From Bin25 sp026709415 (lineage in GTDB: Bacteria; Bacteroidota; Bacteroidia; Flavobacteriales; Flavobacteriaceae): 64,000 nucleotides of DNA. Of the stretch, positions 9,242 to 18,780 are shown in pieces (the stretch's first letter is position 1; each line of letters opens with the position of its first letter). The position numbers were made by a program, and so were the translations under genes. The stretch covers positions 2,046,001 through 2,110,000 of the forward strand of contig OZ241330.1 of NCBI GenBank assembly GCA_965200045.1, in the 5' to 3' direction. The notes below the pieces were generated by a model. It was not told where the DNA came from. It searched no databases and saw only the letters and a list, made by a program, of their open reading frames with translations.

Positions 9242-10351
9242 TCATTCTTGATCACCAAATTTAGTCAATATCCAAGTTTGCATCGATGGAATTGGCACAA
9301 CATATTCACCTTCTTCATTTTGATGAAACACTCCTTTTTCTAATGCCATATCAAAAAGCTCTTTTGATTGTTGACGGTTCAATGTATTTTGAAAAAAGGA
9401 TATGATGTCATTTTTTGATCGTTGCGATTTCTTTTTCAGTAATAAAGAGGCGATGAATCTTCTTTCTTCAATATCTAAATCCTCCACCCTTCTTTGATAA
9501 TACTTAAATCGTTTTTTGGTTCCTTGTTTTACAATGCATTTCAATCCTTTATCATCTAACACATGATGGTTTTCTTTTAAATATTCAGACAAAACATTGC
9601 CATAATTGGTGATATGATGAGGCCAGCCATGTGTTTCTTTTACAATGGCATTCATCCAATGATTGAAATTTGGATTGTTTTCATGAACACCTCCCTTTTT
9701 CGTCATATACTGTTTAATAATTTCTGTTTCTGATTTTTTATCTAATGCACCAAGGTTAAAGTCACAATCATTATTAAATCTCGAAATACCATATTGCTTC
9801 AACACACTTTTGGACATGCCTAGTCCGCCAACTAAAAGAATAAAGGGTTTTTTCATTCGCCAATTATGCATCTGGTATAACGTGTTTCGAACCCTTCTCT
9901 GTGCAGCTTTGTCTGGGGGTGATGCTTTTTTTCCTAAATCTTGAATTTCATCAATTACTAACATTAACCCTCTTTTTTTTCTTCTTTGATTAATACTCCC
10001 AATGATGGTTCGGTCCGCTAATTGGAAATAGGCTCCTATTTTAATTAAATTCTCAATTCCTAATTGAACGAACGATTTGACAAGTCGAATTTTATAGCCT
10101 AATCTTAATGATTTTCGCAGTTCATTAACATCCCACAATACATCAGGATCACACCAAACAGCGTCCCAAGTTTCTTTACTGATTCTTTTTTTGCATTCTT
10201 CTAAAAAAGCTGTTTTCCCAACGCCTGGTGCCCCTTGTACTAAAAAAATCGTTCCTGATTTTTCTCTTTCCGCCTTCACAACTAATTGATCAAAAGCTTC
10301 TAATGGCTCTTGACGCCCACGAAAAAATTCGGCTTCTCCTCGATCTCTCAT
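9242..10351 (-). CDS. Solitary AAA ATPase, YFHGR/IPIPS family, copy 2
   Basis: 369 residues. It shows the same blocks as copy 1: AEFFRGRQE at the start, Walker A GAPGVGKT (about residues 40-47), Walker B LMLVIDEIQDL, the sensor-like LLVGGLGMS, SRFNNDCDFNLGALDK, HGWPHHITNYG, KRFKYYQRRV and the C-terminal GEYVVPIPSMQTW. All nucleotide-binding residues are intact. It is divergent enough from copy 1 that recent duplication is unlikely. On the minus strand just upstream (10401-10414) is CAAAGGTTGTTCAA, similar to the upstream motif of copy 1. It stands alone between transaldolase and an SDR gene. Function unknown. Confidence 0.8.
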   Translation of the reverse strand: MRDRGEAEFFRGRQEPLEAFDQLVVKAEREKSGTIFLVQGAPGVGKTAFLEECKKRISKETWDAVWCDPDVLWDVNELRKSLRLGYKIRLVKSFVQLGIENLIKIGAYFQLADRTIIGSINQRRKKRGLMLVIDEIQDLGKKASPPDKAAQRRVRNTLYQMHNWRMKKPFILLVGGLGMSKSVLKQYGISRFNNDCDFNLGALDKKSETEIIKQYMTKKGGVHENNPNFNHWMNAIVKETHGWPHHITNYGNVLSEYLKENHHVLDDKGLKCIVKQGTKKRFKYYQRRVEDLDIEERRFIASLLLKKKSQRSKNDIISFFQNTLNRQQSKELFDMALEKGVFHQNEEGEYVVPIPSMQTWILTKFGDQE

Positions 10352-10434
10352 TATTTGACGAAGTGTCTTTGATTCTTAAAAATACAAATTTTCTCATACT
10401 TTGAACAACCTTTGACACTATTGAATATCATTCC

Positions 10435-11244
10435 CTATTTCAATTGATAATGGTTTTTTAATAATCTTTCATAAGTCTTTCCAGGTAGAATATCTTTTAA
10501 GCGTATCGATAGTTTTTGAAGTGATGGCCCCACCCGGTAATGAATTTTAGGCTTTTTCTTCTGGATGATTTTATAAATCTCCTTTGCAACATCATGGGGA
10601 TTTCCCCCCTGATTAACATCTTGATCAATTTTTTTGTGAATCCGATGAAACGTATGATGATATGGAGAAGATTCATCGATATCAACGGTGACTCTTCGGT
10701 TTGTAATTGGTGTAGCAAATGAACCAGGAGCCAAAGCGGACACCTTGATACCAAATTCCATGACCTCTAAACGCAATGATTCGGTCAATTTATCCAGCGC
10801 CGACTTCGTTGCTGAATAAATGCCTCGATAAGGTAATCCCATATATCCAGCAATGGATGAAATATTTAATATAAATCCACTACCAGATTGTCTCATGGAT
10901 GGCAACACTTCTTGAATGACCGATAAGACTCCCATGACATTGGTCTGAAATAAAGTTTCAACACTCTTATGATCAACAGATTCTAATGGCCCTATCATTC
11001 CTAAACCCGCATTGCAAATAAGCACATCTATTTTTCCAGCAGACTGGAGGACTTGATCCACACATTTTTTTATCGATTCTTTAGATGTAACATCCATTTT
11101 TAGTAGTTGAAAATCTGTAATGCCAGCATATTTTTGAGGAGATCGTGATGTTCCATAAACGATGTATCCGTTACGCGCCAAGTACTGAGCCGTCGTGAGA
11201 CCCAATCCAGAAGAAGCACCCGTAATTAATACAACTTGCGACAT
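10435..11244 (-). CDS. Short-chain dehydrogenase/reductase (SDR)
   Basis: 269 residues, classical SDR. The N-terminal TGASSGLG (near residues 8-15) binds NAD(P); CNAGLG is the NAG motif; Ser in ISSIAGYMG and YSATK supply the catalytic Ser-Tyr-Lys. The substrate cannot be read from sequence; the C-terminal segment resembles membrane-lipid or ketosteroid-like SDRs only loosely. The start ATG is at 11244, and the SRP RNA gene begins about 100 bases upstream on the same strand, so co-transcription is possible. Confidence 0.9.
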   Translation of the reverse strand: MSQVVLITGASSGLGLTTAQYLARNGYIVYGTSRSPQKYAGITDFQLLKMDVTSKESIKKCVDQVLQSAGKIDVLICNAGLGMIGPLESVDHKSVETLFQTNVMGVLSVIQEVLPSMRQSGSGFILNISSIAGYMGLPYRGIYSATKSALDKLTESLRLEVMEFGIKVSALAPGSFATPITNRRVTVDIDESSPYHHTFHRIHKKIDQDVNQGGNPHDVAKEIYKIIQKKKPKIHYRVGPSLQKLSIRLKDILPGKTYERLLKNHYQLK

Positions 11245-11255
11245 GAATTGAAAAG

Positions 11256-11351
11256 TGGCAAGCGACCTACATCACACCGCTACGACTACCTACCCTTGCT
11301 GTGTTCCCACCCTGGGGGACTCGGCAGGAGCTGGTCGCATAGAACTTGCCG
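11256..11351 (-). ncRNA. ffs: Signal recognition particle RNA, small bacterial type
   Basis: About 96 bases, read on the minus strand. The ends pair as CGGCAAG...CTTGCC with a second arm GCGACC/GGTCGC. The apical hairpin shows the universal SRP arrangement: CAGG on the 5' side, the GGAA tetraloop closed by TG/CA, and AGCA on the 3' side (loop region about 11293-11317). The RNA binds Ffh and targets membrane proteins. Outer ends are accurate to a few bases. The plus strand lacks the GGAA loop, which fixes the orientation. Confidence 0.9.
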
Positions 11352-11392
11352 TCGTAAAAATAGATGATACAATGAACAAAAGTGCTATTTGT

Positions 11393-11400
11393 TAAATTTG
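11393..11400 (+). promoter_or_regulatory. Possible -7 box (TAAATTTG)
   Basis: TAAATTTG matches TAnnTTTG and ends six bases before ATG 11407. If used, the transcript of the glutaminyl cyclotransferase gene would be almost leaderless. Confidence 0.35.
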
Positions 11401-11406
11401 ATTCCA

Positions 11407-12444
11407 ATGAAAAAAATGCAATTCAGTATTCTTCCATTGCTGTTTTTGGCGTTGTTGACATGTAACGATAACACCAAAAATCGATTAAAAATAGATGTAC
11501 ACAAAGCCGGTCGATTGACTTGGGGAGATTCTTTAAAAGTGACGATCAAAACATCCAATATTTCTTTAGATTCGATAAAATTTCAACTCAATGGAGATCC
11601 CATCGATCCACCACAGGTGTTAAATAATCAGCCATTGGGAGAACAAACGTTAAATGCCACGGGATATATCGATGGAAAAAGTTATTTCGCTGATAAAAAA
11701 ATCAATCTATACTCAGATGTTTCACCACAACTTTATGAATATGAATTACGCCATACTTATCCTCACGATCCAACCGCCTACACCCAAGGATTGGAATTCT
11801 ATGGAGATACGCTCTATGAAAGCACCGGTTTAAGAGGGCAATCTAGCTTACGAAAAGTGGATTATCTATCAGGTGAAGTTTTAAAAATTGTTTCATTAGA
11901 CGACTCTTATTTTGGTGAGGGACTCACCATACTGAACGGTGAAATCATTCAATTGACTTGGACTTCCAAAATCGGGTTTGTCTATGATTTAGAAACCATG
12001 GAATTAAAGCATTCTTTTGACTATGGTGAAAGTCAAGAGGGATGGGGACTTTGTAATGATGGTTCGACACTTTTCAAATCCGATGGCACACCCCGAATTT
12101 GGTCTTTGGACAGTCAATCATTTGAAGAAATGGCTAACATACAGGCCACTACCCACAGAAATACGATTCAAAAACTCAATGAATTAGAATATCACAATGG
12201 ATATATTTATGCCAATACGTATCAACTAGAACGTGATGTGGTGGTCATCATAGACCCAAAAAATGGACAGGTGGTTGGCCTTATCAATTTTCAAGGACTG
12301 AAAGACCTAGTCGACCCTAGTGCCAATCCCGACGTGCTCAATGGTATTGCTTATCATCATGAAAGAGGAACATTCTTTGTCACCGGAAAAAATTGGGACA
12401 AACTCTTTGAAGTATCCATCTATCCAAGAAAGTCATTCGATTGA
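11407..12444 (+). CDS. Glutaminyl-peptide cyclotransferase, lipoprotein
   Basis: 345 residues from ATG 11407; six further codons to a TTG at 11389 overlap a promoter-like box, so the ATG is preferred. The signal peptide ends in a lipobox-like LLTC near residue 20, so it is exported and probably lipid-anchored. The rest matches the plant/bacterial glutamine cyclotransferase beta-propeller family: YTQGLEFYGDTLYESTG, GWGLCNDG, LNELEYHNGYIYANTY and LNGIAYHHERGTFFVTGKNWDKLFEV. The enzyme converts N-terminal Gln of exported peptides to pyroglutamate, a common modification of secreted Bacteroidota proteins. Confidence 0.9.
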   Translation: MKKMQFSILPLLFLALLTCNDNTKNRLKIDVHKAGRLTWGDSLKVTIKTSNISLDSIKFQLNGDPIDPPQVLNNQPLGEQTLNATGYIDGKSYFADKKINLYSDVSPQLYEYELRHTYPHDPTAYTQGLEFYGDTLYESTGLRGQSSLRKVDYLSGEVLKIVSLDDSYFGEGLTILNGEIIQLTWTSKIGFVYDLETMELKHSFDYGESQEGWGLCNDGSTLFKSDGTPRIWSLDSQSFEEMANIQATTHRNTIQKLNELEYHNGYIYANTYQLERDVVVIIDPKNGQVVGLINFQGLKDLVDPSANPDVLNGIAYHHERGTFFVTGKNWDKLFEVSIYPRKSFD

Positions 12445-12484
12445 CATGACTTATCCGAAGAAAACCACCAACAGCTCAATTTGA

Positions 12485-13765
12485 TTATTTGTGCTTGTAT
12501 ATCTTCCCATCCTTCATGACAAAAGTGATTTTCTGAAGGGTTTTAATATTATCCAACGCATTTTCATCAGAAGCCACAATATCGGCATAATATCCCGGCG
12601 CAATTTGACCTATTGTATTTTCTTGATCAAGTAATCGAGCTGCCGTTATTGTTGCCGACTGAAGAGCTTCAACATTTGGCATACCTGCTTCTACCATATA
12701 AAAAAACTCTTTGGCATTATCTCCATGAGGAAAAACTCCTGCATCAGTGCCAAATGCAATAGGAACACCACGTTTGTAAGCTTTTCCAAACGTATCTTGA
12801 ATTTGAGCTCCTATGGCTATGGCTTTAGGTACGACAATAGCTGGATAGTATCCTGGTATCTTGGCATATTCGGCAACTGACTTTCCTGCAGTGATGGTTG
12901 GAACTAGATAAACATTTCTTTCCACCATTAATGCCATCGTACTTTCACTCATTAAAGTTCCGTGTTCGATGGTGGTGACACCTGCTCGAACAGCTCTTGC
13001 GATTCCCTCATCACCATGAGCATGAGCAGCGACTTTCATTCCATAATCCGTTGCCGTATCAACAATCGCTTTGATTTCGTTTTCAAAAAACTGTGGATTT
13101 TGTCCACTTTTAGCAACACTAATCACCCCGCCAGTTGCTGTGATTTTTATCAAATCAGCACCGTTTTTATATCGCTGGCGTACCGCTTTTTTGGCATCAT
13201 CAACGGAGTTAACAACACCTTGTTTGGGCCCTGGATCTCCTTTTATATCATCTCGAAATCCATTAGTTGGATCTCCATGACCTCCGGTAGAAGAAATTAT
13301 TTTTCCTGAAGTAAAAATTCGTGGTCCTCTAACTTTTCCAGCATTAATGGCATTTCTAATGGCGATGTTAACACCAGTTCCTCCCACATCTCGAACCGTA
13401 GTAAAGCCTGCTTTCAAAGTCGTTAATGCAAAAACCGTAGAATTAAAAGCGATATCCGCAGGATTTAATTGAAATCTTTGCAGATATGCATTAGGATTGC
13501 TTTCACTTTCAATATGAACATGCAAATCAATAAATCCTGGATAGACAGTTTTCTCTTTTAAATTAAGAATTTTTGTATCCTCCTCCGTGGGGTTTAAATA
13601 TCCATTTTCAACAGATTCAATGAGATTATCCTGGATAATAATCGTTTGCTCTTTAAGAATCTTTCCATTTTCACTATCAAATAACTCTCCAGCATGTATA
13701 TAAGTTTTTTGAGCATTGGAAAGGATAGGAAGCAAACAAATGCCCCAGATTATCTTTTTTTTCAT
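12485..13765 (-). CDS. Secreted metal-dependent amidohydrolase
   Basis: 426 residues, with an N-terminal signal peptide cleaved near SNAQ (residue 19). Amidohydrolase-superfamily landmarks: HVH metal motif (His82, His84) after a GFIDLH strand, a Lys in LIKITATGG that is carboxylated in many relatives, His in AAHAHG and IEHGT, and the terminal Asp in FGTDAGVFPHG. The closest described groups are imidazolonepropionase-like and Xaa-Pro/Xaa-Arg dipeptidase amidohydrolases; a periplasmic peptide or cyclic amide substrate is likely but unproven. It is convergent with the cyclotransferase gene (40-base gap). Confidence 0.88.
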   Translation of the reverse strand: MKKKIIWGICLLPILSNAQKTYIHAGELFDSENGKILKEQTIIIQDNLIESVENGYLNPTEEDTKILNLKEKTVYPGFIDLHVHIESESNPNAYLQRFQLNPADIAFNSTVFALTTLKAGFTTVRDVGGTGVNIAIRNAINAGKVRGPRIFTSGKIISSTGGHGDPTNGFRDDIKGDPGPKQGVVNSVDDAKKAVRQRYKNGADLIKITATGGVISVAKSGQNPQFFENEIKAIVDTATDYGMKVAAHAHGDEGIARAVRAGVTTIEHGTLMSESTMALMVERNVYLVPTITAGKSVAEYAKIPGYYPAIVVPKAIAIGAQIQDTFGKAYKRGVPIAFGTDAGVFPHGDNAKEFFYMVEAGMPNVEALQSATITAARLLDQENTIGQIAPGYYADIVASDENALDNIKTLQKITFVMKDGKIYKHK

Positions 13766-13956
13766 TTTTTTATAGTTTTTTGAATTAAAATGTTGGTTAA
13801 GTACTGAACAAGTAGAGTCAAACCATCAAGAGAAAATCCTACCGTAACAAAACTATATCAAATTGTAGAATCTTAATTCTTTCTGCTTTGGGTCGAACAG
13901 AGAGGTGATTTCATATCCCCATGATTTTTAATAACTTTAAAGAATTTAAAGCCAAT

Positions 13957-15228
13957 TTACAGATTGACCAATGGGAAAGGCGAAATGAATCGATTGACCT
14001 CTATGGCAATCGCATTTAATTTGGATTCATTATTCATATGTGTTAGTCCCTGATCTATAAAATCAACAATTTGATCCATATGATTTTCTTTTAACCCGCG
14101 GGTTGTAATGGCGGGGCTTCCAATTCTAATTCCCGATGTAACAAAAGGAGATTGATCATCAAACGGAACCATATTTTTGTTGACCGTTATTTCAATTTTT
14201 TCTAGTGTTTCTTCGGCTTGTTTTCCTGTGATATTTTTATTTCTCAAATCAATCAACATCAAATGATTATCGGTACCACCAGAAACCAAATGGTAATCTC
14301 TTTCGATAAATGACTCGGCCAGTGCTTTTGCGTTTTTTTGGACCTGCATGGCATATATTTTAAAATCTTCTGTTTGAGCTTCTTTAAAAGCAACCGCCTT
14401 TCCTGCAATGGAGTGGACCAAAGGGCCTCCCTGGTTACCAGGAAAAACGGCCATATTGATCAAGTGAGACATCTTTCTGAGATTACCATTCTTGAATTTT
14501 AAACCAAAAGGATTTTCATAGTCTTTGTGCATCAAGATAACGCCTCCCCTAGGGCCTCGCAATGTTTTATGAGTCGTGGTGGTCACCACATGACAATGCG
14601 GAAACGGATTATTCAACAACCCTGTGGCAATTAAACCAGCTGGATGAGAAATATCGGCCAGTAATGTCGCGCCAACTTTGTCCGCAATGCTTCCGAATGC
14701 TTCATAGTCAATATCCCTTGGATATGCTGAAGCTCCCGCAATAATTAATTTAGGTTTGACACTCTTGGCTTTTGATTCCAATAAATCATAATCGATGGTA
14801 TTTGATTTTTTATCCACGCCATAAAAATGGGCATCATACAGCAAACCTGAAAAATTAACGGGTGAACCATGGGTGAGATGACCACCATGAGCTAAATCAA
14901 ATCCAAGAATGGAATCATGAGGTTTTAAAAATGTAGAATACACGGCAGTGTTAGCTTGAGATCCCGAGTGAGGTTGAACATTAGCAAATTGCACATGGAA
15001 TAATTCTTTGGCCCGATCAATGGCTAATTGTTCGATTTGATCGACTATTTGACACCCCCCATAATATCTCTTTCCAGGATATCCTTCGGCATATTTATTA
15101 GTCAAAATCGAACCGGTGGCCTTGAGGACATTCTGAGAAGTAAAGTTTTCTGAGGCGATGAGTTCAATGCCCTCTGTTTGTCTTTTTTTTTCAGCTTCTA
15201 TGAGAGAAAATAGTTCGGCATCCATCAC
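13957..15228 (-). CDS. glyA: Serine hydroxymethyltransferase
   Basis: 423 residues, full length. It converts serine and tetrahydrofolate to glycine and 5,10-methylene-THF with pyridoxal phosphate, the main source of one-carbon units. The IELIASENF block, NKYAEGYPGKRYYGG, the ADISHPAGL block and the PLP-binding Lys221 in TTTTHKTLRGPRGG are all intact. The start may be ATG 15228 or the adjacent ATG 15225. A TACTTTTG -7 box lies at 15254-15261 on the minus strand. Confidence 0.97.
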   Translation of the reverse strand: MMDAELFSLIEAEKKRQTEGIELIASENFTSQNVLKATGSILTNKYAEGYPGKRYYGGCQIVDQIEQLAIDRAKELFHVQFANVQPHSGSQANTAVYSTFLKPHDSILGFDLAHGGHLTHGSPVNFSGLLYDAHFYGVDKKSNTIDYDLLESKAKSVKPKLIIAGASAYPRDIDYEAFGSIADKVGATLLADISHPAGLIATGLLNNPFPHCHVVTTTTHKTLRGPRGGVILMHKDYENPFGLKFKNGNLRKMSHLINMAVFPGNQGGPLVHSIAGKAVAFKEAQTEDFKIYAMQVQKNAKALAESFIERDYHLVSGGTDNHLMLIDLRNKNITGKQAEETLEKIEITVNKNMVPFDDQSPFVTSGIRIGSPAITTRGLKENHMDQIVDFIDQGLTHMNNESKLNAIAIEVNRFISPFPLVNL

Positions 15229-15564
15229 TGTAAATACGATTGAAGTTGGATGTCAAAAGTAAATTTTTAAGCATCAATATAAGGATTAAATCTCTTGAAA
15301 ATTAAACATTTAACTCATCAAATAAAGCCATAAGATTTGAATCAACCACAGATTATTTCCGATTGACATTTTATTGGAAAGTCGATAAAACATGGCTTCC
15401 TTTCTAGATATAATAGTTCAACAGTAACTCAAAATATTATTTATAAAATGTTGTTTTTCAAAAGATTAATCATTATTTTAAATGACTGACAATTTGTCGC
15501 TTTATGGCATTGGTACAATAATTGAAATTAAAGTGTTGTAACTTTTATAAAACTGTAAATCAAA
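15229..15564. promoter_or_regulatory. Divergent promoter region glyA / clpB
   Basis: 336 bases between divergent starts. The minus-strand TACTTTTG at 15254-15261 fits the -7 consensus for glyA. On the clpB side, TGTAACTTTTA near 15536 is near-consensus, and no inverted-repeat heat-shock operator (CIRCE) is visible. Confidence 0.5.
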
Positions 15565-18165
15565 ATGAATGTGAATGATTTGACATTAAAGGCACAAGAG
15601 ATTTTGAATGAATCTTTGATGTTGGCAAAATCATTGAATCACCAAGAGACCAAAGCAGAACATCTTTTGGATTCCATGATAAAAATTGATACGAATGTGT
15701 TACCTGTTGTTTTTGAAAAAATCGGTATCGACATCCATAGAATCAAACAAGAAAATGATTTATTGATTAAAAGCATAGCCAAAGTATTTGACAAAGAAAG
15801 TATTGTGTCCATGGAACTATATCAAATCTTGTCTACGGCGGCATTGATAGCCAAAGAACAAAGCGATCAATACGTAACTGCTGGACACTTGATTGAAGCC
15901 CTTCTGGATTCCAATACAGAAGTGGGTAAAATGCTAAAAGTACAAGGGATGCGTAAGCGATTTTTAAAAAGCGCCCTTAAAGAGCTCTCACAGGGCGAGA
16001 AAGTGACCTCGCCTAATGCAGAGTCCAATTATCGAGCCCTTGAAAAATTCGCAAAAAACCTTAACCAATTGGCTTCAGAAAATAAATTAGATCCCGTCAT
16101 CGGACGTGAAGATGAGATTCGAAGATTATTACAAATCATTTCTCGAAGAACGAAAAACAATCCCATTTTAGTTGGCGAACCTGGAACGGGAAAAACAGCG
16201 ATTGCTGAAGGCTTGGCGCATCGTATCATCAATGGAGATGTCCCAGAAAACCTAAAAGAAAAAGTTGTTTATGCTCTAGATATGGGTAGTTTGATTGCTG
16301 GCGCAAAATTTCAGGGTGATTTCGAAGAAAGACTTAAAAGTGTGATTAAAGAAGTGACCAAAAGCGATGGACGTATCATTTTGTTCATCGATGAAATTCA
16401 CACCTTGGTTGGAGCCGGAGCCAATAATGGAGCTATGGATGCCGCCAACATTTTGAAACCCGAACTGGCTCGAGGGAACCTCCGAGCCATTGGGGCGACC
16501 ACCCTGGATGAATACCAAAAATATTTCGAAAAAGACAAAGCATTGGAAAGACGATTCCAAAAAGTGATCGTTGATGAACCGTCTATAGAAGATGCGATTT
16601 CAATATTGAGAGGCATCAAAGAAAAATATGAAGCGCATCATAAGGTACGCATTCAAGACAATGCTATCATTGGTGCGGTAACCTTATCCAATCGCTATAT
16701 TTCCAATCGATTTCTTCCTGATAAAGCCATCGATTTAATTGATGAAGCGGCCTCAAAATTGAGAATTGAAATCAATTCAAAACCAGAGGAGTTGGATTCA
16801 TTAGATCGTAAAATTCGTCAACTTGAAATAGAATTGGCCGCTATTATTCGAGAAAAAGACCAGAAAAAAATCACCAAATTAAAAAGTACTCTAGCTGAAT
16901 TAAAAGAAGAGCGATCTGAACTTTATGCTCGATGGAGTCAAGAAAAAGAATTAATCGATCGACTTCAATCCACCAAGCAAGAAATTGAACATTTGAAACT
17001 TCAAGCCGATCGCTTTGAAAGAGAAGGGGATTATGCTAAAGTGGCTGAAATTCGATATGGTAAACTGAAAGAACAGCAAATCAAAGTGGAAACCATTCAA
17101 GAACAGATAACCCAAATCCGATCGAATAATCCTTTGATTACTGAAGTTGTCGTCTATGATGATATTGCCGAAATTGTAGCTAAATGGACTGGAATACCTG
17201 TAGCCAAATTATTACAAACTGAAAAAGAAAAACTGCTCTCTTTGGAAACCCATATTTTTAAACGATTGGTCGGACAAGATGAAGCCGTGCAAAAAGTATG
17301 TGATGCCGTGCGAAGATCTCGAGCGGGATTACAAGATGCCAACAAACCCATCGGAAGTTTTTTGTTTCTAGGGACCACAGGGGTCGGAAAAACAGAATTA
17401 GCTCGGTCACTCGCAGAAGTCCTTTTTGATGACGAGAAAAACATCACTCGCATTGATATGAGCGAATATCAAGAACGGCACTCGGTCAGCAGGTTGGTTG
17501 GCGCCCCACCTGGCTATGTTGGTTATGATGAAGGAGGACAGTTAACCGAAGCGGTCCGCAGAAAAACCTATTCCGTGATTTTGCTTGATGAAATTGAAAA
17601 GGCCCATCCAGACGTGTTTAATGTTTTACTTCAGGTATTGGATGAAGGTAGATTAACCGACAACAAAGGGAGAATCGCCAATTTTCGCAATTCCATCATC
17701 ATCATGACGAGCAATTTAGGTTCTGATTTAATCATGGCCTCTTTTGGTACGATTGAAGACTTTGAAGAGGCTGAAAGAGACGCAAGGAATCATGTGCTGA
17801 ACCTTTTAAAACAAACCATTAGACCCGAATTTTTAAATCGCATCGATGATATTGTTATGTTTTCACCATTAACGTTTGATGAAATCCTTCAAATTGTAGA
17901 TATTCAAATTAATCGAGTCATTGAAAAAATCAAAGCTGAGTTAACCGTTAAGGTTAGTGAAAATGCTCGAAAGGCTATTGCCAAAATAGGATTTGAACCA
18001 GAGTATGGTGCCCGACCAGTCAAAAGAACGATTGAACGAAAAATATTAAACCCCCTGAGTAAAGAACTGATAAGAAGTTCAGAACTTTCCCAATCTGGCG
18101 TATTGATTGACTATCTAAACGATTCCTTTACAATTTCCCCTCTCGATTTAGTGACTAGCGTATAA
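15565..18165 (+). CDS. clpB: ATP-dependent disaggregase ClpB
   Basis: 866 residues, full length. It is a hexameric cytoplasmic chaperone that extracts and refolds proteins from aggregates together with DnaK. Order: N-domain repeats (residues 1-145), AAA1 with Walker A GEPGTGKT (204-211) and FIDEIHTLVGAG, the middle coiled-coil domain (about 405-525) that separates ClpB from ClpA/ClpC, AAA2 with Walker A GTTGVGKT (603-610), and the GYVGYDEGG pore loop. There is no P-loop for ClpP docking (IGF/L), as expected for ClpB. Monocistronic or followed by smpB. Confidence 0.97.
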   Translation: MNVNDLTLKAQEILNESLMLAKSLNHQETKAEHLLDSMIKIDTNVLPVVFEKIGIDIHRIKQENDLLIKSIAKVFDKESIVSMELYQILSTAALIAKEQSDQYVTAGHLIEALLDSNTEVGKMLKVQGMRKRFLKSALKELSQGEKVTSPNAESNYRALEKFAKNLNQLASENKLDPVIGREDEIRRLLQIISRRTKNNPILVGEPGTGKTAIAEGLAHRIINGDVPENLKEKVVYALDMGSLIAGAKFQGDFEERLKSVIKEVTKSDGRIILFIDEIHTLVGAGANNGAMDAANILKPELARGNLRAIGATTLDEYQKYFEKDKALERRFQKVIVDEPSIEDAISILRGIKEKYEAHHKVRIQDNAIIGAVTLSNRYISNRFLPDKAIDLIDEAASKLRIEINSKPEELDSLDRKIRQLEIELAAIIREKDQKKITKLKSTLAELKEERSELYARWSQEKELIDRLQSTKQEIEHLKLQADRFEREGDYAKVAEIRYGKLKEQQIKVETIQEQITQIRSNNPLITEVVVYDDIAEIVAKWTGIPVAKLLQTEKEKLLSLETHIFKRLVGQDEAVQKVCDAVRRSRAGLQDANKPIGSFLFLGTTGVGKTELARSLAEVLFDDEKNITRIDMSEYQERHSVSRLVGAPPGYVGYDEGGQLTEAVRRKTYSVILLDEIEKAHPDVFNVLLQVLDEGRLTDNKGRIANFRNSIIIMTSNLGSDLIMASFGTIEDFEEAERDARNHVLNLLKQTIRPEFLNRIDDIVMFSPLTFDEILQIVDIQINRVIEKIKAELTVKVSENARKAIAKIGFEPEYGARPVKRTIERKILNPLSKELIRSSELSQSGVLIDYLNDSFTISPLDLVTSV

Positions 18166-18269
18166 CCATGAGATCGCCATAGGTTTCCAATCCCTTTATG
18201 GTTGGTTACTTTTGTGGATTCGATAACGAGATTACTTCACTGAGTCATCAGTTTCTTGATTTCAAGATT

Positions 18270-18737
18270 ATGAAAGCTTCTACAATTGTTGTCAACAGAA
18301 AAGCTCGATTTCAATATGAACTTCTCTCAAAGTACACCGCTGGAATTGTTTTGACTGGCAGTGAAATCAAATCCATTAGGTTAAAGCAGGTTTCTATCGT
18401 TGAGAGTTTTTGTGAATTCAATAAAATGGGCGAGTTATTTGTCATCAACATGCATATCGAACCGTATGAATATGCTTACAACTTCAATCACAAAACAAAA
18501 CATTCTCGAAAGCTTCTGTTGAATAAAAAGGAATTGAGGGTTTTATTTCGAAGAGTTACCACTAAAGGGCATACCATAATCCCTACCAAACTCTTTATAA
18601 ATAACAAAGGATTTGCGAAATTAGAAATCGCCTTGGCACGTGGGAAAAAACTACATGATAAAAGAGAAGCGTTGAAAGAAAAAGAAACTCAAAAAGATTT
18701 GGAAAGAATCAAAAAGCAAAGTCTAAATTTTGATTAA
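18270..18737 (+). CDS. smpB: SsrA-binding protein SmpB
   Basis: 155 residues from ATG 18270; the longer frame to 18198 adds residues absent from the family. It binds tmRNA and brings it to stalled ribosomes. Typical parts: VVNRKARFQYEL at the N terminus, GIVLTGSEIKSIR, the HKTKHSRKLLLNK block, LARGKKLHDKREALKE and a basic C-terminal tail that inserts into the mRNA channel. No tmRNA gene was found in this window. Confidence 0.95.
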   Translation: MKASTIVVNRKARFQYELLSKYTAGIVLTGSEIKSIRLKQVSIVESFCEFNKMGELFVINMHIEPYEYAYNFNHKTKHSRKLLLNKKELRVLFRRVTTKGHTIIPTKLFINNKGFAKLEIALARGKKLHDKREALKEKETQKDLERIKKQSLNFD

Positions 18738-18759
18738 CCATATGAGTTATCACACTGTT

Positions 18760-18780
18760 CTGTCCTTAAAATTAGGACAG
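18760..18780 (+). terminator. Hairpin behind smpB
   Basis: CTGTCCT-loop-AGGACAG gives a 7-bp perfect stem 22 bases after the smpB stop. It lacks a clear T-run, so it may instead be the end of a degenerate IS: a TTAGGACA in inverted sense stands at 19819-19826. Confidence 0.35.

Noticed and set aside
15480..15564. Sigma-54 promoter upstream of clpB (TGGCATTGG...)
   Set aside because: TGGCA is present but the -12 GC element at the correct distance is absent.
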